Assembly: GCF_000619885.1 (NCBI RefSeq)
Contig: NZ_JHUZ01000006.1
Location: 496,001-560,000, forward strand
Length of the DNA stretch: 64,000 bases
From: Balneatrix alpica DSM 16621
GTDB taxonomy: Bacteria > Pseudomonadota > Gammaproteobacteria > Pseudomonadales > Balneatricaceae
Reading direction: 5' to 3'
Below are positions 48,558-57,781 of the stretch, piece by piece (position 1 is the stretch's first letter; each line of letters begins with the position of its first letter). A program made the translations under genes and the position numbers. Below the pieces are notes generated by a model, which ran no database searches, was not told where the DNA came from, and saw nothing but the letters and a program-made list of their open reading frames with translations.

Positions 48558-49317
48558 AACCCTTCCCCTGTCGGCGGTCATTATTGCCCTGAATGAAGCC
48601 CATAATCTGGAGGCCTGTATCCGCTCCCTGGCATTCTGCGATGAGATCCTGGTGGTGGATTCTGGCAGCCAGGATGGCAGTCAACAGCTCTGTGAGCGTC
48701 TGGGGGTGCGTTTCATTCATCAGGATTGGCTAGGCTATGGCCGACAAAAGCGCCTGGCGGTGCAACAGGCCCGGGCAGACTGGGTGCTCTGTATTGATGC
48801 GGATGAGCGGGTGAGTGCAGAGCTTGCCCAAGCGATCCAACAGTGTCTGCGCCAACCGCTGCACAGTGGCTATGAACTGCCCCGTTGCAACCGTTTTATG
48901 GGGCGTTGGCTGCGCCATGGTGAGGGCTACCCCGATTGGTGTCTGCGCCTGTTTGATCGGCGTCAATGGCAGTGGAGCCTGGATGCCGTGCATGAAAAGG
49001 TGGTGGCCAGTCAAAGCGGATTAAAGCCTGGGCGCCTGCAGGGTGACCTATTGCACGAGTCAGAAGAAACCCTGGCACAGTACCTGGATAAGCAAAATCG
49101 TTATACCAGCCTGCAGGCTGAGCAACTGTTGCGGCAGGGTAAGCAGGTCAGTGCGGCCAAGCTACTACTCAGTCCGCTATTACGTTTTATTAAGTTTTAT
49201 CTGCTGCGGCAGGGTTTCCGTGATGGGGTGCCAGGCTTGGTTCACATCAGCATTGGTTGCTTCAACAGCTTTATTAAATACGCCAAGGTGCGAGCGGGAA
49301 AAAGGAGCGCGATGTGA
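48547..49317 (+). CDS. Family 2 glycosyltransferase (WaaE/KdtX-like)
   Basis: A 256-residue GT2 enzyme of the LPS core beta-1,4-glucosyltransferase type. GT-A motifs: SAVIIALNEAHNLEACI, ILVVDSGSQDGS and CIDADERVS. The C-terminus is a basic helical tail that may touch the membrane. ATG 48547 follows AAGGA and is preferred to ATG 48541. Acceptor sugar is inferred to be inner-core heptose. Overlaps waaC by eleven bases and the next gene by four. Confidence 0.87.
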   Translation: MSTETLPLSAVIIALNEAHNLEACIRSLAFCDEILVVDSGSQDGSQQLCERLGVRFIHQDWLGYGRQKRLAVQQARADWVLCIDADERVSAELAQAIQQCLRQPLHSGYELPRCNRFMGRWLRHGEGYPDWCLRLFDRRQWQWSLDAVHEKVVASQSGLKPGRLQGDLLHESEETLAQYLDKQNRYTSLQAEQLLRQGKQVSAAKLLLSPLLRFIKFYLLRQGFRDGVPGLVHISIGCFNSFIKYAKVRAGKRSAM

Positions 49318-50369
49318 GTAGTGACTCCGTGCGGAATATCCTGGTGATTCGCCGTGACAATATCGGTGACCTGGTATGCACGACCCCGCTGCTAACGGGA
49401 CTGCGTCAGCGCTATCCCCAGGCGCACTTGGCGGTTCTGGTCAACTCCTATAATGCCCCGGTATTGCAGGGCCACCCCGCCATTGATGAACTCTATATCT
49501 ATGAGAAGGCCAAGCACCGTGCTCCGGGACAATCCCGCTGGGGCTGCTATCGGCAAACCCTGGCCACGCTGTGGCGCATGCGGCGACGGCGCTGGCAGCG
49601 GGTTTATCTGGCTGGGGCTGGCTACTCTGCCCGGGCAGCAGCCTTTGTCCGCTGGTTAAGGTGTGATGAGGTGATAGGGTTTGCTGCTGAGCAGGGCCAC
49701 AGCCAGCATCTGACCGCAGCAGTGGATGCTGGTCAGACGGCACAGCAGCATCATGTTGAATCGGTGTATCAGCTCGGTCAGCAGGATCGCTTACCGCAAC
49801 CCATTGGGCCGCTGACAATCTGTGCTAACCCTGAGCTGCGTCAGCAATTGCTGGCCAGCCTGACCCCAGCTGTTCGACGCTTGGGGGTGCATATCAGCGC
49901 ACGCAAACCCAGTCAGCGTTGGCCGGTGGAGCAGTGGCAGGCTTTGTTGAGCAAGGTGCGCTCGCATCGGCCTGATTGGCAGATTCTGCTGTTTTGGTCG
50001 CCAGGAGCGGAGGATGATCCGCGTCATCCAGGGGATGATGGCAAAGCCCAGGCAATTCTAACGGCTCTGGCCAGTGAGCAGGTGGTGCCGATGCCAACCC
50101 AACAACTGGATCAGTTGATTGCCGGGCTGGATCTGTGTGATCAGGTTTTCTGCAGTGATGGTGGCGCGATGCATGTGGCAGCTGGCTTGGGTAAGCCGCT
50201 GGTGTGCTTGTTTGGTGAGACCAATCCTGCTAACTGGCATCCCTGGGGGGTGCCATACCAGCTATTACAGGCCCCTAGCCGTCAGGTCGCGGATATCAGC
50301 GTCGAGCAGGTATGGCAGGCGTTACTGCAGCAAGCGGACTCGGTCGGCAGGCAGGAGGCATTGGCTTGA
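49314..50369 (+). CDS. Family 9 glycosyltransferase (heptosyltransferase-like)
   Basis: A 351-residue GT9 protein with ILVIRRDNIGDLVCTTPLL and FCSDGGAMHVAAGLGKP. It is more distant from WaaC and WaaF, so it is probably a third or outer heptosyltransferase. GTG start overlaps the GT2 stop. Near its 3' end it carries a 29-base segment nearly identical to one in the next gene. Confidence 0.85.
   Translation: MSSDSVRNILVIRRDNIGDLVCTTPLLTGLRQRYPQAHLAVLVNSYNAPVLQGHPAIDELYIYEKAKHRAPGQSRWGCYRQTLATLWRMRRRRWQRVYLAGAGYSARAAAFVRWLRCDEVIGFAAEQGHSQHLTAAVDAGQTAQQHHVESVYQLGQQDRLPQPIGPLTICANPELRQQLLASLTPAVRRLGVHISARKPSQRWPVEQWQALLSKVRSHRPDWQILLFWSPGAEDDPRHPGDDGKAQAILTALASEQVVPMPTQQLDQLIAGLDLCDQVFCSDGGAMHVAAGLGKPLVCLFGETNPANWHPWGVPYQLLQAPSRQVADISVEQVWQALLQQADSVGRQEALA
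50292..50320 (+). repeat. 29-base repeat, copy 1
   Basis: Matches 51305-51333 in 28 of 29 bases. Both copies are in frame and encode DISVEQVWQA near the C-termini of two adjacent GT9 genes. Distance between copies is 1013 bases, about one gene. Confidence 0.8.
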
Positions 50370-51379
50370 AGCAAGCATGGTTGCAGCCTAAACGCATCTT
50401 AGTGGTGTTAATGGCTCGTTTTGGCGACACCCTTACCGCAACACCGGCGTTAGCGGCGTTAAAGGCGCATTATCCTGCCGCGCAGTTGGAGGTGGTGGCA
50501 CATCCACAAAGAGGACAGGTATTGCAGGGGTTGGGCTTTATCGACCGTGTGCGCCTGCTGCCCAAATGGCGCTTGCAGTTAGGGCGTTGGTGGCCTTGGC
50601 CCCGTTATGACCTGGGGGTGGTATTTGGCCACAGCCGGGTAGAAATTCAATTTGCCCGTCGCCACTGTCGTTGGTTGGTGGGAGAGCCGCAGCAGCAGCC
50701 TGAGCTGGCGGCCTGTTTGGATATGGTGCAAACCCAACAAGCGCCCATGCACATTGTGCAGGATCGTCTACGGGTGTTATCACCTCTGGGGGTGCAACCT
50801 CAGGGCTTGGCTTGCCACTATCGCGTCACTGCCAGCGAGCAGGCCCAGGCGCAGGCTTGGTTGCAACAACAGCTACCGCGTTGTCAGCGCCCCCTCATTG
50901 GTTTGCAGCTGTCATCTTTTCCAACCAAAGCGTATCGGGATTGGCCGTTGGCTTCTTGGCTGGCTTTGGCACAACGCATACTCAACCAGTGGCCAGAGGC
51001 TGGCATCGTGTTACTCGGTGGTGGGGAAAGTAGTGAAAAGGCTGCTACCTTGCTGGCGCAGTTGCCACAACGAGTCGCCTCTGCAGTGGCAGCCTTTGAT
51101 TTTCGTCACAATGCCGCCTTGATTGATGCCTTGGATCTGTATGTCGGCCCTGATACTGGACCGACCCATTTGCGCGGGGCGCTGGGCAAGCCAATGGTGG
51201 GGCTTTATCACCATGTTCCACAGCTGCTGCAACCATTGGAACACCCCGCGCTCCAGGTTATTGCTCATCCCCAGGCACAACAGCCGGGGGAGCATGCGAT
51301 GAGTGATATCAGTGTCGAGCAGGTATGGCAGGCCTGTTTGCGTTTGCTTGAACCTGCACATGAACAAAGGAGCCATTGA
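50366..51379 (+). CDS. Family 9 glycosyltransferase, second of a tandem pair
   Basis: A 337-residue GT9 enzyme with VVLMARFGDTLTATPAL and VGPDTGPTHLRGALGKP. I chose TTG 50366: AGGAGG lies seven bases upstream and the codon overlaps the previous stop (TTGA). No ATG or GTG fits as well. Sequence differs from the preceding GT9 except for the shared C-terminal repeat. Sugar and acceptor unknown; heptose is likely by family. Confidence 0.83.
   Translation: MKQAWLQPKRILVVLMARFGDTLTATPALAALKAHYPAAQLEVVAHPQRGQVLQGLGFIDRVRLLPKWRLQLGRWWPWPRYDLGVVFGHSRVEIQFARRHCRWLVGEPQQQPELAACLDMVQTQQAPMHIVQDRLRVLSPLGVQPQGLACHYRVTASEQAQAQAWLQQQLPRCQRPLIGLQLSSFPTKAYRDWPLASWLALAQRILNQWPEAGIVLLGGGESSEKAATLLAQLPQRVASAVAAFDFRHNAALIDALDLYVGPDTGPTHLRGALGKPMVGLYHHVPQLLQPLEHPALQVIAHPQAQQPGEHAMSDISVEQVWQACLRLLEPAHEQRSH
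51305..51333 (+). repeat. 29-base repeat, copy 2
   Basis: Partner of 50292-50320 with one mismatch. It may reflect a past duplication or gene conversion between the tandem GT9 genes. Confidence 0.8.
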
Positions 51380-52488
51380 TGACCTCGTTACGGATTCTGC
51401 ACACCGAAAGTTCGTGTGGCTGGGGCGGACAGGAGCTGCGCATTTTGTCCGAGGCCGAAGGGTTGCAGGCACGAGGCCATCAGTTGACCCTGGTTTGTCC
51501 AGCCGCAGCGCGTATCTATCAAGCCGCTCAGGAACGGGGACTGGAGGTAGTGGCTTTACCCATTGAGCGAAAAAAGCTCAGCGCCCTGTGGGCGTTACGG
51601 CAGTGGTTAGCACCGCGCCGGCATCAATATGATCTGATTAACACCCATAGCTCGACGGATTCCTGGTTAACCGCGCTGGCCTGTGCCTCGCTAGCGGATG
51701 CGCCCCCTATTGTGCGTACTCGCCATGTATCTTCACCGATCAACCAACACTGGACGACCCGTTGGCTTTACCAGCGTGCAGCCAAGCATGTGGTGGTGAC
51801 GGGGGAGCCGCTGCGTCAGTATTTGGCTGCTCACAACGGCTTTGCCCTGGAGTCGATGACATCGGTACCCACCGGGATACGCCTTGAGCGTTTTTATCCC
51901 CGTGACAAGGCAGTCATTAAGACAGAGTTAGGCATAGAGGGGCGGGTAATAGGCATTCTTGCCACCCTGCGCAATTGGAAAGGCCATACCTATTTACTGG
52001 ATGCTTTTAGTCGCTTGGCTGCCAGTCAGGACGACTTGCAGTTGCTGATCGTCGGGGATGGCCCGCAGCGGGCTAACCTGGAGCGTCGTGTGGCCGAGCT
52101 GGGTTTGACGCAGCGGGTCCGTTTTAGTGGCAATCAGGATGACCCCGAGCGTTGGTTGAATGCGATGGATATTTTTGTCCTGCCTTCCTACGGTGATGAG
52201 GGCGTATCCCAGGCGGTAATGCAGGCGATGGCCACCGGTTTGCCGGTGATCACGACGGCGGTGGGTGGCATGCTTGATGCGGTACAACATGAACAAACCG
52301 GCCTGATCGTCCCTATCAAAGATGATCAGGCGTTGGAGCAAGCGCTACAGCGTCTGCTTAGCCAACCGCAATTGGCGGCACAGCTGGCCGAGGCAGGTTA
52401 CCAGCGGGCACAGCAACTGTTTGGCCTGGAAACCATGCTGGATCGTATGGAGAGTATTTTTCAGCGTTTTGCCCGGAGAGCGGGTTAA
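51379..52488 (+). CDS. Family 4 glycosyltransferase
   Basis: A 369-residue GT-B enzyme that begins LRILHTESSCGWGGQELRIL. The C-terminal donor domain has ILATLRNWKGHTYLLDAF, LLIVGDGPQRANLE, and EGVSQAVMQAMATGLPVI, which carries the E-X7-E-like element of GT4. ATG 51379 shares one base with the preceding TGA and follows AAGGAG. Acts on the core oligosaccharide, sugar unknown. Confidence 0.85.
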   Translation: MTSLRILHTESSCGWGGQELRILSEAEGLQARGHQLTLVCPAAARIYQAAQERGLEVVALPIERKKLSALWALRQWLAPRRHQYDLINTHSSTDSWLTALACASLADAPPIVRTRHVSSPINQHWTTRWLYQRAAKHVVVTGEPLRQYLAAHNGFALESMTSVPTGIRLERFYPRDKAVIKTELGIEGRVIGILATLRNWKGHTYLLDAFSRLAASQDDLQLLIVGDGPQRANLERRVAELGLTQRVRFSGNQDDPERWLNAMDIFVLPSYGDEGVSQAVMQAMATGLPVITTAVGGMLDAVQHEQTGLIVPIKDDQALEQALQRLLSQPQLAAQLAEAGYQRAQQLFGLETMLDRMESIFQRFARRAG

Positions 52489-54332
52489 TGTGTGGGATTG
52501 CCGGTTTTCTGGGGCAGCAGCCCAGCTCACCTGCGCAGTTACAGGCAATGTTGGCTGCGCTGGCCCAGCGTGGGCCAGATGCACAACAGTGGCACGGCTG
52601 GGATAGTGACTGGCAACCTCAGCAGCAGACTCCTAGCGCGGCTTTTTTGCATGCACGCTTATCGATTCGTGATCCTCGACCGCTGGCGGATCAGCCGATG
52701 CGCTCGGAAGACGGGCAGCTCTGGTTGATCTATAACGGCGAGGTCTATGGTTGGGAGGAGGATGCCGCGTACCTGCAACGTCAGGGGCTACCCTTTCATA
52801 CCCGCTCCGATACGGAGTTTATCCTACGTGCCTATCAGCATTGGGGAATGCCTGGCTTGCTGCCGAAGCTGCGGGGCATGTTTGCCTTTGCTCTGCTGGA
52901 CTTACGTCTGGGCAAGTTGTGGCTGGTGCGCGATCGCCTGGGCTTAAAACCCCTGTTGTACCATCACTCTGAGCAGGGCTTGGCCTTTGCCTCCCTGTTA
53001 CGTGCCCTATTGCCCTGGTTGCCGGAGCAGGCCCGTCAGCTGTGCCCGCAGGCGGTGGATGCCTATCTTGCCCACCGCTACATCCCTGCTCCGATGACCC
53101 TGTTGCAGGGCGTGCAGCGTCTGGAGAATGGCCACTATCTGCAATATGAACTGCAAACGAGGCGGCTGAGCAAACACTGCTATTGGCAAGCTCAACCTGC
53201 CAGCACAACTGCAACCAGCCTGGAGCAGCTGTACCAGGAACTGGATACCAGTATTGCCCTGCGCACCGTGGCGGATCGTCCGGTTGGACTCTTTCTTAGC
53301 GGCGGCGTCGACTCCGCCGTGGTGGCTTGCCGTTTGGCCGCACAGGGTTATCAAAACATCAAAGCCTTTACCGCCGCCTTTCCCGGCAGCCACTTTGATG
53401 AAAGCGAGGCCGCTGCGCGGACGGCGCAGAAGTTGGGCTTACCCTTTCAAGCAGTCAAGATGCCGGCACAGATCGAGGCGGACTTCGCCCAGTTGGTGAC
53501 GGATTTAGACGAGCCTTTTGCCGATCCCTCTAGTCTGCCGCTGTGGTATTTGGCTAAGCAGGCCACCACCGAGGTGAAGGTAGTTCTCAATGGTGATGGC
53601 GGCGATGAGCTTTTTGCCGGCTACAAGCGCTATCGTCAGCATCTGCGTCGTCAGTGGCGGGGCAACTGGCGTTTGCCGCTGCGGCCACCGGCTAGCTTGG
53701 CGCACAAGGGGTGGCCGAAGGTGGCGACAGAATTGGGGCTGAGTTGGTTGGATGCCTATTGTTTGCGCTTTTCCGGCTTTAGTCCCGCGCAACGGCGGGC
53801 GTTGCAGCCGCGGCTCAAGGCTAGCCCAGCCCATTACTGGCGTATGCCGGATCTGCAGGGACTCACGCCTTTGCAGCAGCTGTTGCAGCTGGATATGGCC
53901 AACTATCTGCCGGAGTACATCTTGCGCAAGGCGGATTTGACCACCATGGCCCAGGGGTTGGAGGGGCGCTCGCCTTTGTTGGATCACCAGGTGGTGCAGC
54001 AGGTATTGGCATTGCCGCCCGCACAACGCTTCAGCCAACCGGCCAAGCAATGCTTACAGCCACTCTGTGCTCCCCTCGGTGCGGATAGTCCCTTTGTACG
54101 CCCTAAGCGAGGCTTTAATCCGCCTCTCACCGCCTGGTTACAGCCGCTGCTCAATGTCGCCAGTGATCTTGGCGGAAGCCTGAGCCGACTGACGAAAGGG
54201 CAAATTGCCGCCGCTCCCGTGCAGCAGCTAGTGACGACTTATCAGCGGGGAGAGGAGCACTATGCCGAGCAGGTATTGCAGCTGTTATTGCTGGATACCT
54301 GTCTGCAGCAATTACAGGATGCGCTGGGATGA
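52488..54332 (+). CDS. Asparagine synthetase-like glutamine amidotransferase in an LPS locus
   Basis: A 614-residue class II amidotransferase. Cys2 of MCGIAGF is the glutaminase nucleophile; RGPDAQQWHGW and NGEVYGW match the N-terminal domain, and the PP-loop SGGVDS lies near residue 270. The family includes AsnB and sugar-acid amidases of polysaccharide loci. It is tightly embedded: its ATG overlaps the GT4 stop and its TGA overlaps the next ATG. Given ugd nearby, amidation of a uronic acid in the LPS core is more likely than asparagine supply, though AsnB itself cannot be excluded. Confidence 0.88.
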   Translation: MCGIAGFLGQQPSSPAQLQAMLAALAQRGPDAQQWHGWDSDWQPQQQTPSAAFLHARLSIRDPRPLADQPMRSEDGQLWLIYNGEVYGWEEDAAYLQRQGLPFHTRSDTEFILRAYQHWGMPGLLPKLRGMFAFALLDLRLGKLWLVRDRLGLKPLLYHHSEQGLAFASLLRALLPWLPEQARQLCPQAVDAYLAHRYIPAPMTLLQGVQRLENGHYLQYELQTRRLSKHCYWQAQPASTTATSLEQLYQELDTSIALRTVADRPVGLFLSGGVDSAVVACRLAAQGYQNIKAFTAAFPGSHFDESEAAARTAQKLGLPFQAVKMPAQIEADFAQLVTDLDEPFADPSSLPLWYLAKQATTEVKVVLNGDGGDELFAGYKRYRQHLRRQWRGNWRLPLRPPASLAHKGWPKVATELGLSWLDAYCLRFSGFSPAQRRALQPRLKASPAHYWRMPDLQGLTPLQQLLQLDMANYLPEYILRKADLTTMAQGLEGRSPLLDHQVVQQVLALPPAQRFSQPAKQCLQPLCAPLGADSPFVRPKRGFNPPLTAWLQPLLNVASDLGGSLSRLTKGQIAAAPVQQLVTTYQRGEEHYAEQVLQLLLLDTCLQQLQDALG

Positions 54333-55453
54333 AAATAGCCTTTATTGATGTGACCACAACAGTCTCCTTTGGGGGAATTCAGACGGCTGTCTGGCAATTG
54401 GCAATCGCCCTGTCTGATTTGGGCCATGAAGTGCATGTCTATGGTGGTGAGGGCACCTTGCAGCCGGAGTTAATGGGCCGTCCGGTGCAGGTGCACCGTT
54501 TCGCTTTTACCCCGCGTGAACGGGTGCTCGATATCGGTAGCCGTTTTCAGCGCCTGGTGGAGCGTTGGAGCTTTGCCCGTCAGGCCAAGGCCCACTTTAT
54601 TGCCCAGCAGTTTGACTGGGCGGTACTGACCAAGCCCTTTGACTTCTTCTGGCCACGTTTAATGCCCGCTGGGCAGCCGACCCGTTTTGCTTTTATGAGT
54701 GGTGGCACCGACTTTTTCCGTGGTGATCGCTGGCTGGCGAAACGTGTGGATGCCTGGTTGGCCTGCAGTCACTTTAATGCCTGGCAACTGCAGCATCACT
54801 ACAAGTGTTTTCCCCAGGTGATGTACAACGGGGTGATGGTGGAGCATTTTGCCCCGGTGGACGCACAGGGCTTGCGTCAGCAACTCGGCTATCAGCCGCA
54901 GGATGTGGTATTTGGCTTTGCTGGCCGTTTGGTGGGCTGGAAAGGGCTGAAGGTAGCTATCGCCGCTTTGGCTGAGCCTGAACTGCAAGGGTTACCAGTG
55001 AAGTTGCTGCTGATTGGTGACGGGGAGGCCAAAGCGGCTCTGCAGGCTCAGGCCCAACAATTGGGCGTGGCGGAGCGAGTACAGTTTTATGGCCGGGTGG
55101 AACATCACCGTTTGCCCGAGTTTTACAGCGCCTGTGATGCGGGAGTGTTTCCCAGTATTGGTGATGAGGCCTTTGGTATCACCATCGCTGAAGCGATGAG
55201 CTGTGCGTTGCCGGTGGTGGCCAGTCATGTGGGCGGCATTCCAGAAGTAGTGGGGAATGAAGGCCACTGTGGTTTGCTCTTTACCCCTGGCCACAGTGCG
55301 GCTTTGGCCAGCATGATGGCGGCGTTGGCCCGTGATGCCGCCTTGCGTGAGCGTTTAGGGCAACAGGCCCGCCAGCGCATTATCCAGCACTATAGCTGGC
55401 AGGCATCGGCCCAGCGCCTGTTAGCAGCCTTGCAAGGGGCGCAGCATGACTAA
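54329..55453 (+). CDS. Family 4 glycosyltransferase
   Basis: GT-B enzyme of 374 residues. The acceptor half starts KIAFIDVTTTVSFGGIQTAV; the donor half has FGFAGRLVGWKGLKVAI, LLIGDGEAKAALQ, and EAFGITIAEAMSCALPVV with the EX7E element intact. Overlaps the amidotransferase gene (ATGA) and the next gene by eight bases. Confidence 0.87.
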   Translation: MKIAFIDVTTTVSFGGIQTAVWQLAIALSDLGHEVHVYGGEGTLQPELMGRPVQVHRFAFTPRERVLDIGSRFQRLVERWSFARQAKAHFIAQQFDWAVLTKPFDFFWPRLMPAGQPTRFAFMSGGTDFFRGDRWLAKRVDAWLACSHFNAWQLQHHYKCFPQVMYNGVMVEHFAPVDAQGLRQQLGYQPQDVVFGFAGRLVGWKGLKVAIAALAEPELQGLPVKLLLIGDGEAKAALQAQAQQLGVAERVQFYGRVEHHRLPEFYSACDAGVFPSIGDEAFGITIAEAMSCALPVVASHVGGIPEVVGNEGHCGLLFTPGHSAALASMMAALARDAALRERLGQQARQRIIQHYSWQASAQRLLAALQGAQHD

Positions 55454-56645
55454 GCTACGTCGGTTGGCCTATTTGGACCCTCACCCCGTACCGGATGTGA
55501 TTCCCGAGGCGATGCAGATTCTGCAGAATGTCGATGCGCTGGCCGAATTTGTGCAGGTCAGCATGGTCACACCCGTCTCTTCCCATGCTGCCGAACAGGT
55601 GCTGGGCCGTGGCTTGGACCCGCGGGTTGAGGTGGTGGGCCTGACCGATTACCGCCAGCGCTGGTGGTATCCCAGTGGTTCTAATCGTCTGTTCTATTGG
55701 CAGGCCGCGCGCTGGTTAGCCAAGCATCAGGTCGATGCCGTATTGGTGCGCAACCTGAAGTTGGCGGATGCCCTGAGCCAAGCCTTGCCAGATATCCCCC
55801 TCTTTTTTGAGACCCATGAGTTATTTGCCCAGAGTTATTGGGAAGAACATCAGCCCCTGAATGCCAAGCAACAGCGGAAATGGCAAACACTGCGTGAACG
55901 CGAGCAGCGGGTGTACCGTGCCAGTCGTGGTTTGATTACCCTGACACCGTTTCTCAGTGCCGATATCGAACAGGCGTATTTTCAGCAATCTCCTGCGCCA
56001 GCACTGCATGTTGCGGCGGATGGTGTCGATTGGCCCCTGGCCCAGCAGGCATTAGCCCAACGCAAAACACAGCCGCAAACAACGCCCCAGGCTGAGCTGA
56101 TTATGTTGTACCTGGGCAGCCTACATCCCTGGAAGGGGGTGGATAGCCTGATTCAGGCACTGCCACAGGTGGAGCGTGGCCAATTGTGGATCGCTGGTGG
56201 CGGTAGCGAGCGTATTCAGGCGCTGCAGCATGTAGCTCAGCAATTGGGAGTGCAGAGCCGGGTGCAGTTTCTCGGTGCGATTGCACCACAACGGCGTTTT
56301 GAGCTGATCGCGCAGGCGGATATCTGCCTGTTGCCACTGACGGATACCAGTATCGGTAGCCGTTACACCTCACCACTCAAACTCTTTGAATACATGGCAA
56401 TGGGCAAAGCCATTGTCAGTGCTGCAGTGCCTGCCATTACCGAGGTGTTGACCCATGGCCACCAGGCCTGGCTATGTCGGCCGGGGGAGTTGCAGGAGTT
56501 AAGTGCAGCACTCAACCGCCTCTGTGGCGATGAATCCTTGCGTCAGCAGCTCGGTCAGCAAGCGGCTATTTTGGCCCAGCAGTACAGCTGGCAGGCACGG
56601 GCGCAAGGGATGGTGCAGTTTATGGAGCGGTCGCTGGCAGGATGA
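55446..56645 (+). CDS. Family 4 glycosyltransferase
   Basis: A 399-residue GT4-like enzyme. The donor half is clear (LYLGSLHPWKGVDSLIQAL, LWIAGGGSERIQAL, SPLKLFEYMAMGKAIVSA), while the N-terminal half is divergent. The KLFEYMAMG stretch is the usual GT4 nucleotide-sugar site. Eight-base overlap with the previous gene and four with the next. Confidence 0.84.
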   Translation: MTKLRRLAYLDPHPVPDVIPEAMQILQNVDALAEFVQVSMVTPVSSHAAEQVLGRGLDPRVEVVGLTDYRQRWWYPSGSNRLFYWQAARWLAKHQVDAVLVRNLKLADALSQALPDIPLFFETHELFAQSYWEEHQPLNAKQQRKWQTLREREQRVYRASRGLITLTPFLSADIEQAYFQQSPAPALHVAADGVDWPLAQQALAQRKTQPQTTPQAELIMLYLGSLHPWKGVDSLIQALPQVERGQLWIAGGGSERIQALQHVAQQLGVQSRVQFLGAIAPQRRFELIAQADICLLPLTDTSIGSRYTSPLKLFEYMAMGKAIVSAAVPAITEVLTHGHQAWLCRPGELQELSAALNRLCGDESLRQQLGQQAAILAQQYSWQARAQGMVQFMERSLAG

Positions 56646-57781
56646 ACAAGCCGAAAATAGCCATGGTGGCCCCGCCTATTCATCCTGTCCCGCCACGCTA
56701 TGGTGCGGCGGTGGAGTGGTGGATGTACCAGGTGGGGTTGCGCTTACAGCAGGTAGAGCCCTGGATCTTTTCGATTCAGGCGCCAGGCTATAGCCGTTAC
56801 GAACAGACAGGGGCACTGCGCATCGAACGTATTGCCATGGGACGCCTGTATAAACGCCTGTTTCAGAAATGGACGCGCTGGGATCCCTGCTCCTATGCCT
56901 GGCGGGTGGCGCGGGTCATTCGTCAACAGGGGATTGAGCAAGTACATGTCCATAATAGTCCGGCGTTGTTGACGGCTCTGTATCGGCAGCTGGGTAACGG
57001 CTATCGCTATATTCTCCATTTGCATAATGAGATGGAGGTAACAGCGCTGCCAGAGCGGGTACTGTTGTTGACGGTGAGTGAGTATTTGGCTGCTTGGTAT
57101 CGGCAACGTTTGCCTGGAGTTCGGGTAGAGGTGTTGACCAATGGCGTGGATTTGCAATTGGCTAGTCATCCTCAGCCCTGGCCGCAGTCTTTGCAGGTTG
57201 CTGAAACGCCGGCCTTCCTACTCTATGGCGGGCGCATCTCACCAGAAAAAGGTCCGCTGGAGTTGGCTCAGGCCGTGTTAGCCTTACAGGCTGAGCTGCC
57301 TGCCGCTCCTCGCCTGTTGATTGCCGGTGGTTTTAGTGAAGGAAAGGCGACGAATAAACGAGTTGCCTATGGTTTGGCGTTAAAACAATTGGCCGCCCAA
57401 CATCCCCAGCAGGTGCAATTACTGGGCAGCCTCGGCCCGGAGCAGATGTACGCTCTTTATCAACGGGCGAGCCTGACGATCGTGCCTTCCATTTTTGAAG
57501 AGCCTTTATGTATGGTGGCGTTGGAAGCGATGGCCAGCGGCAGTCCGGTGTTAGTCAGCCCCCGTGGCGGTATGCCGGAATATGTGCGTGATGGACACAC
57601 AGGCTACCTGTTGCCAGCGGAGGTGAACACTGCCGCCTGGGCGAACCGGATCCGTGAGGTATTAGCGGATCCTCGGCGCCTCCAAGTGGCGGCACAGGGC
57701 CAGGCTTATGTGCAGGCCCAGCATAGCTGGTCGTTGGTGAGTGAGGCTTTGAGCCGCTTTTATTTGGAAGCGGCAGGTTGA
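56642..57781 (+). CDS. Family 4 glycosyltransferase
   Basis: A 379-residue GT-B enzyme beginning KIAMVAPPIHPVPPRYGAAV. Donor half: LYGGRISPEKGPLELAQAV, LLIAGGFSEGKATN and PLCMVALEAMASGSPVLV. It is the last gene of the ten-gene plus-strand LPS operon. Its 3' end overlaps the 3' end of the minus-strand ligase-like gene by 22 bases. Confidence 0.86.
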   Translation: MNKPKIAMVAPPIHPVPPRYGAAVEWWMYQVGLRLQQVEPWIFSIQAPGYSRYEQTGALRIERIAMGRLYKRLFQKWTRWDPCSYAWRVARVIRQQGIEQVHVHNSPALLTALYRQLGNGYRYILHLHNEMEVTALPERVLLLTVSEYLAAWYRQRLPGVRVEVLTNGVDLQLASHPQPWPQSLQVAETPAFLLYGGRISPEKGPLELAQAVLALQAELPAAPRLLIAGGFSEGKATNKRVAYGLALKQLAAQHPQQVQLLGSLGPEQMYALYQRASLTIVPSIFEEPLCMVALEAMASGSPVLVSPRGGMPEYVRDGHTGYLLPAEVNTAAWANRIREVLADPRRLQVAAQGQAYVQAQHSWSLVSEALSRFYLEAAG

